NCBI GenBank assembly: GCA_009668205.1
Contig: WJYM01000003.1
Coordinates: forward strand, 434,001 to 498,000
Direction: 5' to 3'
DNA from: Enterobacteriaceae bacterium RIT691
GTDB lineage: Bacteria > Pseudomonadota > Gammaproteobacteria > Enterobacterales > Enterobacteriaceae
DNA length: 64,000 nucleotides
The notes beneath the pieces were generated by a model. The model did not search any database, was not told where the DNA came from, and worked only from the letters and a program-made list of their open reading frames with translations. Made by a program: the position numbers and the translations under genes. Shown here piece after piece: positions 57,112 to 64,000 of this stretch (position 1 is its first letter; each line of letters begins with the position of its first letter).

Positions 57112-57891
57112 ATGCAACCTGACCTGCTAAATTCTGCGCAAATCGCGCACACTTCACACCTTATTCGCACCTGTTCGCCGCTCGTTCACTGTATGACCAA
57201 TGAGGTGGTGCAGACGTTTACGGCTAACGTTCTGTTAGCGCTTGGCGCTTCTCCGGCCATGGTGATTGACGCTGCTGAAGCATCGCAATTTTCAGCGATC
57301 GCTGATGCGCTGCTGATCAACGTAGGCACGTTAACCCAGGATCGCGCGGTAGCCATGCAGGCTGCTGTTGAGAGTGCTAACGCCCATCACAAACCCTGGA
57401 CGTTGGATCCTGTCGCCGTGGGTGCGCTTTCGCTGCGTTCTGATTTCTGTCATCAACTGTTAGCACTTCAGCCCGCCGCGATTCGTGGCAACGCCTCCGA
57501 AATCCTTGCGCTGGCCGGGATGAGTAAAGGCGGGCGCGGCGTGGATACCACCGATACCGCCGCTGACGCATTGCCTGCAGCCCAGGCATTAGCGCGTCAG
57601 ATTTCAACGATTGTGGCGGTGACGGGGGAAGTGGATTACGTCACTGATGGCCGCCGGACGGTGATGGTAACGGGGGGCGATTCGCTAATGACGCGCGTCG
57701 TGGGCACCGGATGTGCGTTGTCGGCCGTCGTTGCTGCAAGCTGCGCTTTACCGGGCGATCGCCTGGACAATGTCGCGGCGGCCTGTGGGCTGATGAAACA
57801 AGCCGGGGCAGTTGCCAGCGCCAACGGTGCGGGGCCAGGCCGTTTTGTCGCGGCTTTCCTCGATGCCCTGTATGTGGAGGAGAAAGCATGA
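57112..57891 (+). CDS. thiM: Hydroxyethylthiazole kinase
   Basis: The 259-residue enzyme phosphorylates 4-methyl-5-(beta-hydroxyethyl)thiazole for thiamine salvage. Family sequences are [24 protein letters not shown] and [11 protein letters not shown] (the anion hole with catalytic cysteine). It is the first gene after the TPP riboswitch and overlaps thiD by 4 bases. Confidence 0.96.
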   Translation: MQPDLLNSAQIAHTSHLIRTCSPLVHCMTNEVVQTFTANVLLALGASPAMVIDAAEASQFSAIADALLINVGTLTQDRAVAMQAAVESANAHHKPWTLDPVAVGALSLRSDFCHQLLALQPAAIRGNASEILALAGMSKGGRGVDTTDTAADALPAAQALARQISTIVAVTGEVDYVTDGRRTVMVTGGDSLMTRVVGTGCALSAVVAASCALPGDRLDNVAAACGLMKQAGAVASANGAGPGRFVAAFLDALYVEEKA

Positions 57892-58688
57892 AACGGATTA
57901 ACGCGCTAACCATTGCCGGCACCGATCCGAGCGGCGGAGCGGGGATTCAGGCGGATCTTAAAACGTTCTCCGCACTCGAGGCCTATGGCTGTTCGGTGGT
58001 CACTGCGCTGGTGGCGCAAAATACTCAGGGCGTGCAGTCGGTGTATCGCATTGAGCCTGATTTCGTCGCGGCGCAGCTGGACTCCGTCTTTAGCGATGTC
58101 CGTATTGATACCACTAAAATAGGCATGCTGGCAGAGACTGATATTGTGGAGGCTGTTGCCGAAAGGCTCGCCCGTTATGACATCCGCAATGTGGTGCTGG
58201 ATACGGTCATGTTGGCGAAAAGTGGCGATCCGCTGCTCTCCGCTTCTGCGGTTGATACGCTGCGCCAGCGCTTGCTCCCCCAGGTGTCGTTGATTACGCC
58301 TAATTTACCGGAAGCGGCGGCGTTGCTGGAGACCTCGCATGCGCTTAACGAACTGGAAATGCTCAGGCAGGGCAGAGCACTACTTGAGTTTGGCTGTGGT
58401 GCCGTGCTGATGAAAGGGGGGCATCTCACGGATGAAGAAAGCCCGGACTGGTTGTTTACCCCGGAGGGGGAATACCGTTTTACCGCCCCACGGGTGCAGA
58501 CAAAGAACACTCACGGGACGGGATGCACGCTGTCGGCGGCGCTGGCTGCACTTCGGCCTCGCTATGGCAGCTGGCAGGAAACCGTGCCGGAAGCCAAACG
58601 GTGGCTCTCGAGCGCGTTGGCTCAGGCCGATTCCCTGCAGGTCGGCAGCGGCATCGGGCCGGTGCATCATTTTCACGCGTGGTGGTAG
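57888..58688 (+). CDS. thiD: Hydroxymethylpyrimidine/phosphomethylpyrimidine kinase
   Basis: The 266-residue bifunctional kinase has the E. coli length. It phosphorylates HMP and then HMP-P in thiamine synthesis. Ribokinase-like motifs are [30 protein letters not shown] and the C-terminal [15 protein letters not shown] with the catalytic cysteine. The ATG at 57888 overlaps the thiM stop. Confidence 0.97.
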   Translation: MKRINALTIAGTDPSGGAGIQADLKTFSALEAYGCSVVTALVAQNTQGVQSVYRIEPDFVAAQLDSVFSDVRIDTTKIGMLAETDIVEAVAERLARYDIRNVVLDTVMLAKSGDPLLSASAVDTLRQRLLPQVSLITPNLPEAAALLETSHALNELEMLRQGRALLEFGCGAVLMKGGHLTDEESPDWLFTPEGEYRFTAPRVQTKNTHGTGCTLSAALAALRPRYGSWQETVPEAKRWLSSALAQADSLQVGSGIGPVHHFHAWW

Positions 58689-58724
58689 TATACTGACTGA
58701 CACTGCCTGCAAGGATGACCCGAG

Positions 58725-59471
58725 ATGGAACAAGCGCATACCCGATTGCTGACTCAGTTGAATGAACGCATTGCCGCGAAGGACAACACCCCGTTGTACC
58801 TGAAATTTGCGGAAACGGTGAAGAATGCCGTACGCAGCGGCTGGCTTGAGCATGGCAACATTTTGCCGGGCGAGCGCTACCTCAGCCAACTGACAGGGGT
58901 ATCGCGCATCACGGTGCGCAAAGCCATGCAGACGCTGGAAAATGAAGGCGTGGTCACCCGCGCCCGTGGCTATGGCACGCAGATCAACAACATCTTTGAA
59001 TACTCGCTGAAAGAAGCCCGGGGCTTTTCTCAGCAGGTGGTTCTGCGTGGCAAGAAACCGGATACGCTGTGGGTGAACAAAAGAGTGGTGGAATGCCCGG
59101 TGGAGGTGGCTGAACAATTAGCACTGGCGCCAAAGAGCGAGGTGTTTTTACTCAAGCGCATTCGCTATGTGGATGAGGAAGCGGTGTCCATTGAGGAGTC
59201 CTGGGTTCCCACCCATCTGATTGCGGATGCCGACGCCATCGGGATTTCCCTGTATGACTATTTCCGCAGCCAGCATATTTTCCCGCAGCGGACCCGTTCG
59301 CGGGTCAGCGCCAGAATGCCGGATGCGGAGTTCCAGGCACACATTAAAATGGATGAAAAAATCCCGGTTCTGGTTATCAAACAGGTGGCGCTGGACCAGC
59401 AGCAGAAGCCGATTGAGTACAGCATCAGCTACTGTCGCAGCGATTTATACGTGTTTGTGTGCGAGGAGTAA
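58725..59471 (+). CDS. yegW: GntR/HutC-family regulator YegW
   Basis: The 248-residue regulator has an N-terminal winged helix (ILPGERYLSQLTGVSRITVRKAM, split here as LPGERYLSQL and GVSRITVRKAM) and a C-terminal UTRA ligand-binding domain. It lies next to the convergent yegTUV operon in E. coli order and is the natural candidate for its regulator. Its 3' end overlaps yegV by 27 bases on opposite strands, which could couple their expression by transcriptional interference. Confidence 0.94.
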   Translation: MEQAHTRLLTQLNERIAAKDNTPLYLKFAETVKNAVRSGWLEHGNILPGERYLSQLTGVSRITVRKAMQTLENEGVVTRARGYGTQINNIFEYSLKEARGFSQQVVLRGKKPDTLWVNKRVVECPVEVAEQLALAPKSEVFLLKRIRYVDEEAVSIEESWVPTHLIADADAIGISLYDYFRSQHIFPQRTRSRVSARMPDAEFQAHIKMDEKIPVLVIKQVALDQQQKPIEYSISYCRSDLYVFVCEE

Positions 59472-60398
59472 CTCACCGACGGTGGGCGCGCAGTCGCCGC
59501 CGCGATGACTGACCACCCATGCGGCCACCGCATTGCCAAGCCCAACGGCTTCTTCTAACGACCAGCCCGCCGCCAGACCTGCCAGCACGCCACCGGCATG
59601 GCTATCGCCCGCGCCAATGGTATCCACGACGGTGGCAGGAAATGCGGCTGCCTGGCCGCAGATTTCCCTGCTGAAATACCACGCGCCGTCTTTATCCTGA
59701 CGCACAATCAGCGGTGATTGCCAGCGTTCAAGCCAGGCCAGGCCCAGTGCTTCAGTCTGTTCAGGCAACTGATAGCGCGCTGCCACCATTTCAGCTTCCT
59801 GGCGGTTCAGCGTGATGATGGGTTTGCAGGCCATGATTCTGGCAAATCGCTCTGCGGGCACGTCCGCAATGCGTGGGCCAAAATCAATCAGCGCCGTCGC
59901 TTCTGGCTCGGATTCCAGCCAGCTAATCAGTAAATCTGCGCACGGAGCCGTCAGCTGATAGCCAGAGAGATACACCAGCCCATCGCGGTGCCGGGGCAGA
60001 CGCGATACCCACGCTTCGCTCCAGGCATTTTCCACGCCGGTGAAGGACATAAAGGTCCGCTCGCCATCGGGTTCGACCAGCGCCAGACACCAGCCGTTGT
60101 CGCCCTTATCGGTATCGATAATGCTGCTGATCCCCTGGCGTTGCAGATTATTGCGCACCATATCCGCCCATACGCCCTGGCCGAGCGGCAGGGCGTTGCA
60201 GGCTTCGATGCCCAGACGTTTTAGCGCCACGGCCACGTTCAGGGCACAACCGCCAATGTTAACGCTCTGCTGCTGCAGCTCGATATCGCAGCCGCGCCAG
60301 GGCAGGGCGTAAGCATCGGCGATAACGTCTATCACCGCCGAGCCAATCACCGTCACCGGACGCCGTTGGCTCAGGCCGGAGAGCTTGTCGCTCAGCAT
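59445..60398 (-). CDS. yegV: PfkB-family sugar/nucleoside kinase YegV
   Basis: The 317-residue ribokinase-family kinase has the N-terminal glycine block VNIGGCALNVAVAL and the catalytic C-terminal signature DTIGAGDSHAGG. The substrate is unknown; neighbours YegU and YegT suggest a nucleoside or an ADP-ribose-derived sugar. It is the last gene of yegT-yegU-yegV and overlaps yegU by 7 bases. Confidence 0.94.
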   Translation of the reverse strand: MLSDKLSGLSQRRPVTVIGSAVIDVIADAYALPWRGCDIELQQQSVNIGGCALNVAVALKRLGIEACNALPLGQGVWADMVRNNLQRQGISSIIDTDKGDNGWCLALVEPDGERTFMSFTGVENAWSEAWVSRLPRHRDGLVYLSGYQLTAPCADLLISWLESEPEATALIDFGPRIADVPAERFARIMACKPIITLNRQEAEMVAARYQLPEQTEALGLAWLERWQSPLIVRQDKDGAWYFSREICGQAAAFPATVVDTIGAGDSHAGGVLAGLAAGWSLEEAVGLGNAVAAWVVSHRGGDCAPTVGELLLAHKHV

Positions 60399-61399
60399 GC
60401 TTCCTCCCTTAGCTGACGCAAGCGCAGAAGTTCAGTGGCATAACGCCCGAAGTCCAGCTTGTTCACCTCGTCCAGCTCTGCTTTTAGCTGCGGATGAATC
60501 CCTTCAATCCCGTGCAGCGCCCCACAGATAGCGGTCGCCATGGCGCCGATGGTATCGGTATCGCCACCCAGATTGGCGCACAGAATGGCGCAGCGGTTGG
60601 GATCGGTATCCGCCAGCTCAACCATGGCAACGGCGCAGGCGACGGATTCCAGGGTACTGGTGCCAGCCCCGACCAACTGATAAAGCTGTTCGCTGGCGGA
60701 TTCTGTGCCGTTGGCTTCACGCACCGCGTTAAGTGCCAGTTCGATGCGTAAGGCTAAAGATGCGTTAAAGGTGGTGATGCGTTTTTCCTGCGCATGGCGA
60801 GCGACGGCGGGCAGTGCGTCTACGATGTTTTTCCAGCTCTCGCCATCAATGGCGCGGGAAATCGCCCAACCGATCACCACGGCCCCAGCGATAGCCAGAT
60901 CGGATTTATGCGTCGGGCTGGAGGCTAACGCGACGGCATCAATAAATTCATCCAGGCTCGCTGCTGGCAGGACGCAGCCCAGCGGGGAGACGCGCATTGC
61001 CGCCCCGTTGGTCACGCCGTTGTTTTCCAGTGCACTCACCGGCTTGCCATCGCGAATGGCGTTGAGGGCAATTTTCGACGTTGGGCCAAGGACGTTTTTG
61101 TTGAACGCATCGAACCCTTCTGCCCACGCCAGGATATGACGACCAATCACATCCGGCACGATCTCGCCGTCGCATTCAATCAGCGCATCGGCCAGGCAAA
61201 GCGCCATCGACGTGTCATCGGTAAATTGCGCGCGGGTGAAATAGCAGGCGGCCGTGTTTTCTGTCGGGCCATCGAGGAAACGATCGATCCATCCGAAATG
61301 GCTTTTGACGCGTGAACGTGGCCACAGCTCGGACGGCATACCCATTGCATCGCCTAAGGCCTGTCCGTACAGGGCGCCGAGAATTCGTTGGTATTTCAT
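60392..61399 (-). CDS. yegU: ADP-ribosylglycohydrolase-family protein YegU
   Basis: The 335-residue protein has the DraG/ARH fold, with the metal-binding sequences FTDDTSMALCLAD and the C-terminal GGDTDTIGAMATAICGA. DraG-type enzymes remove ADP-ribose or hydrolyse related N- or O-glycosides using two magnesium ions. YegU's substrate is not established. It starts inside the yegT stop (4-bp overlap) and overlaps yegV. Confidence 0.94.
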   Translation of the reverse strand: MKYQRILGALYGQALGDAMGMPSELWPRSRVKSHFGWIDRFLDGPTENTAACYFTRAQFTDDTSMALCLADALIECDGEIVPDVIGRHILAWAEGFDAFNKNVLGPTSKIALNAIRDGKPVSALENNGVTNGAAMRVSPLGCVLPAASLDEFIDAVALASSPTHKSDLAIAGAVVIGWAISRAIDGESWKNIVDALPAVARHAQEKRITTFNASLALRIELALNAVREANGTESASEQLYQLVGAGTSTLESVACAVAMVELADTDPNRCAILCANLGGDTDTIGAMATAICGALHGIEGIHPQLKAELDEVNKLDFGRYATELLRLRQLREEAC

Positions 61400-62679
61400 T
61401 TCACTTCCTCATGTGTCATCGCCACATCGGGCTCGTCATTGCTGACCTTAATGGCGGTAATTTCGGTGTCCGACTCGCGGAAGAACAGCATAAACAGTAC
61501 GGCAATGACGGCGATCATCACGGCACCAAAGCTCCACATCCCGGCCCAGTTGAAGGTCAGACCGTTGACCGGCTCTTTATAGGCAAACAGTTTTTCCATC
61601 ATTACGCCGCCAAGACGATAGCCCAGCAGGCTGCCGAAACCCTGACAGCACAGCGTAATCAGCCCTTGCGCCGCGGTACGCATATGCACCGGGGATTTCT
61701 TATCGACATAAATGTAGGCCGTGACGTAGTAAAAATCGTAGCTCACGCCGTGCAGCAGAATGCCGAGGAACAGCAGGCCATAGGTAAAGTAATGTTCCGC
61801 GCCTCCGTAAACGAAAAAGCCGTAGCGAATGGCCGCGGTAACAAGACCAAGTAATAATACCTTTTTAATACCAAAGCGTTGAGTGAAGAAGGGCAACGCC
61901 AGCATGAAAAAGATTTCTGAGAACTGACCGAGCGTCATCCAGCCGGTGGCGTTGTGCATCCCCACTTCGGTGAGATAGCCGTTGGCAAAGATGTAGTAAA
62001 AGGCGAGCGGCATGGCGAACAGGAATGAACAGAAGAAGAACACGAGGAAATTCTTGTCGCGCAGCAGAACCAGCGCATCCAGCCCGAGCATGACTTTCAG
62101 GCTCAGTTTCCCTGTGCTCTTCGGAGGCGTATCCGGCAGGAACAGTGCGAATACCCCCAGCAGCGCTGAACTGCCCGCGGTGATCAGCAGTGGAATGCTG
62201 GTCGGCGAAATATCGTTATAACCCATCATCTGCGGCAGGAAGCCGCACACCAGACCGGAGCCGATCCAGCCGATGGTGCCCAGTACGCGAATGCGCGGGA
62301 AGTCTCGTTCAACGTCCCGTACATGGGAAAAGGCGATGCTGTTGGTCAGCGCGATGGTGGGCATGTAGGTCAGCGAGTAAGCCAGCAATAACGGGAAGAA
62401 ACCGCTGAAGGTGGTCTGCCGGGCGGCAAAATACATCAGGATCGCGCCTGCAAACATTAATACCGCCAGCACTTTTTGCGCCGGGAAGAAGCGGTCCGTC
62501 AGTGAGCCGACAAGGATCGGTGACAGGATTGCGGCGATGGCGGTGCAGGCGTAAGACCAGCCGATTTCTCCGGCGCTGAAGCCGTTTTTACTCAACCATA
62601 GCCACAGGGGCACAAACCATGCGCCCCAGATAAACCACTCCACGAACATCATGAACGACAGCTTTGCTGTAGTTTTCAT
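61396..62679 (-). CDS. yegT: Nucleoside-permease-type MFS transporter YegT
   Basis: The 427-residue transporter belongs to the NupG/XapB nucleoside:H+ symporter family and has 12 hydrophobic segments. It begins MKTTAKLSFMMFVEWFIWGAW, here MKTTAKLSFMM then EWFIWGAWFVPLW. It is the first gene of yegTUV. The ATG at 62679 matches the E. coli start; a frame 15 codons longer exists upstream. The cargo is probably a nucleoside or similar ribosyl compound. Confidence 0.95.
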   Translation of the reverse strand: MKTTAKLSFMMFVEWFIWGAWFVPLWLWLSKNGFSAGEIGWSYACTAIAAILSPILVGSLTDRFFPAQKVLAVLMFAGAILMYFAARQTTFSGFFPLLLAYSLTYMPTIALTNSIAFSHVRDVERDFPRIRVLGTIGWIGSGLVCGFLPQMMGYNDISPTSIPLLITAGSSALLGVFALFLPDTPPKSTGKLSLKVMLGLDALVLLRDKNFLVFFFCSFLFAMPLAFYYIFANGYLTEVGMHNATGWMTLGQFSEIFFMLALPFFTQRFGIKKVLLLGLVTAAIRYGFFVYGGAEHYFTYGLLFLGILLHGVSYDFYYVTAYIYVDKKSPVHMRTAAQGLITLCCQGFGSLLGYRLGGVMMEKLFAYKEPVNGLTFNWAGMWSFGAVMIAVIAVLFMLFFRESDTEITAIKVSNDEPDVAMTHEEVK

Positions 62680-62787
62680 CTTTACATCCTTCATGACAGG
62701 TAAGGTACGCCTGAACACTACCATTTAATAATACCTTTTAAATACCTTTGAGGTGATTCCTTGAGCAACTTAACACTTTACTGTCCC

Positions 62788-62799
62788 TGAATCGTTCCA
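62788..62799. promoter_or_regulatory. Candidate Cra site between yegT and fbaB
   Basis: TGAATCGTTCCA fits the degenerate Cra (FruR) consensus TGAAWCSNTNHW. It lies about 130 bases upstream of the glycolytic/gluconeogenic gene fbaB, a plausible Cra target. No other operator was assigned in the 250-base divergent gap. Confidence 0.4.
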
Positions 62800-62929
62800 G
62801 CAGATTGTCCTTAAAATCGCACAAAGGGGCTGGCAAAATCCGCTGCGGAAGACCAGGCTAAGGGTTGCCTTAAAACAGGCACAGGACATTCATGGCTGGT
62901 TATGGCCAGCACATACGGGAGTTATCACT

Positions 62930-63979
62930 ATGACTGATATTGCGCAGTTGCTTGGCAAAGATGCCGACAACCTTTTACAGCATCGTTGTATGACCATTCC
63001 GTCCGGACAGCTCTACCTTCCCGGTTCCGATTATGTCGATCGCGTGATGGTCGATAACAATCGCCCGCCCGCCGTTCTTCGAAACATGCAGACCCTGTAT
63101 AACACCGGGCGTCTGGCGGGCACGGGCTATCTCTCTATTTTACCCGTTGATCAGGGCGTTGAGCACTCTGCCGGGGCATCGTTTGCCGCAAATCCACTCT
63201 ATTTTGACCCAAAAAATATCGTTGAACTGGCGATTGAGGCCGGGTGTAACTGCGTGGCTTCCACGTATGGCGTGTTGGCAAGTGTCTCGCGGCGCTACGC
63301 CCACCGCATTCCCTTCCTCGTGAAGCTCAATCACAACGAAACGCTGAGCTACCCCAACACCTTTGACCAAACGCTGTATGCCAGCGTCGAACAGGCGTTC
63401 AACATGGGCGCGGTGGCCGTCGGTGCAACCATCTATTTTGGTTCTGAAGAATCACGCCGACAGATTGAAGAGATCTCAAGCGCATTTGAACGTGCCCATG
63501 AACTGGGGATGGTGACCGTACTGTGGGCTTATCTGCGTAATTCTGGCTTTAAGAAAGACGGTGTGGATTATCATGTTTCCGCCGATCTGACCGGTCAGGC
63601 GAACCATCTGGCGGCGACTATCGGTGCCGATATCGTTAAACAGAAAATGGCAGAGAACAACGGCGGTTACAAAGCGGTGAATTTTGGTTATACCGACGAG
63701 CGGGTCTACAGCAAACTGACCACGGATAATCCGATCGATTTGGTGCGTTATCAGTTAGCCAACTGCTATATGGGGCGTGCGGGGCTGATTAACTCCGGGG
63801 GGGCCGCGGGCGAGAATGACATGGTCGATGCGGTGCGTACTGCGGTCATCAATAAACGTGCAGGCGGCATGGGGCTGATTCTTGGCCGTAAAGCGTTTAA
63901 AAAATCGATGGCTGATGGCGTGAAACTGATTAATGCGGTTCAGGATGTGTATCTGGATACGAAAGTGACTATCGCCTGA
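62930..63979 (+). CDS. fbaB: Class I fructose-bisphosphate aldolase FbaB
   Basis: The 349-residue DhnA-type aldolase forms a Schiff base with fructose 1,6-bisphosphate; the candidate lysine is Lys237 in [10 protein letters not shown]. Other family sequences are [28 protein letters not shown] and [17 protein letters not shown], split as [10 protein letters not shown] and [11 protein letters not shown]. In E. coli it is the stationary-phase and gluconeogenic aldolase. GGGAG precedes the ATG at 62930. The gene is complete, with its terminator beyond the window. Confidence 0.97.
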   Translation: MTDIAQLLGKDADNLLQHRCMTIPSGQLYLPGSDYVDRVMVDNNRPPAVLRNMQTLYNTGRLAGTGYLSILPVDQGVEHSAGASFAANPLYFDPKNIVELAIEAGCNCVASTYGVLASVSRRYAHRIPFLVKLNHNETLSYPNTFDQTLYASVEQAFNMGAVAVGATIYFGSEESRRQIEEISSAFERAHELGMVTVLWAYLRNSGFKKDGVDYHVSADLTGQANHLAATIGADIVKQKMAENNGGYKAVNFGYTDERVYSKLTTDNPIDLVRYQLANCYMGRAGLINSGGAAGENDMVDAVRTAVINKRAGGMGLILGRKAFKKSMADGVKLINAVQDVYLDTKVTIA

Positions 63980-64000
63980 TGTGACAAACCTCTCCCTGTA

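Overview
The window is chromosomal DNA of an enterobacterium, most likely Enterobacter or a near relative. Three blocks keep E. coli gene content and order: mglC-sanA-cdd-yohKJ-dusC-mdtQ-yohF-yohD-yohC-pbpG-dld-bglX-osmF/yehYXW-mlrA-btsSR-yehS-metG-mrp, then rcnB, then thiMD-yegWVUT-fbaB. Protein lengths and active-site residues match the E. coli proteins closely. The genus is an inference from gene content. No tRNA, rRNA, insertion sequence, prophage or CRISPR array was recognised.

Layout. Positions 1-29 kb are mostly core genes: sugar import, envelope proteins, nucleoside salvage, tRNA modification, D-lactate oxidation, a periplasmic beta-glucosidase, the YehZYXW/OsmF ABC transporter, the curli regulator MlrA, the BtsSR pyruvate-sensing system, methionyl-tRNA synthetase and Mrp. 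Accessory insertions here are a globin-coupled diguanylate cyclase at 0.9 kb, a methyltransferase at 6.5 kb and a GNAT at 12.2 kb. Two short genes deserve notice: yohO (20986-21099), which overlaps the yehW 3' end on the opposite strand, and a possible 23-codon leader (870-941) just ahead of the cyclase.

Positions 28.5-56.8 kb are largely accessory and lie where E. coli K-12 has fimbrial genes and rcnA/rcnR. They hold an unknown 148-residue protein, a GNAT, rcnB, a LysR regulator, a c-di-GMP block (one membrane diguanylate cyclase and two tandem phosphodiesterase paralogues, 31.2-37.8 kb), a GNAT, an AraC/GyrI-type regulator, an exported amidohydrolase, and a 0.86 kb gene-poor stretch with possible very small genes. 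Next is a 12.6 kb redox locus. A molybdenum-hydroxylase maturation pair (MocA-like and XdhC-like) is read leftwards. A Tat-exported molybdopterin subunit, a [2Fe-2S] subunit, a tri-haem cytochrome c and a full ccmABCDEFGH set are read rightwards with almost every gene overlapping the next. The cytochrome and the machinery that attaches its haem are thus apparently made together. A short decayed gene and an orphan type VI secretion cassette follow (Hcp, Tlde1-like peptidoglycan-targeting effector, periplasmic immunity protein, two-helix membrane protein).

Positions 56.98-64 kb return to core order: a TPP riboswitch ahead of thiM-thiD, the GntR regulator yegW, the convergent yegT-yegU-yegV operon (nucleoside-type permease, ADP-ribosylglycohydrolase-like protein, PfkB kinase) and fbaB.
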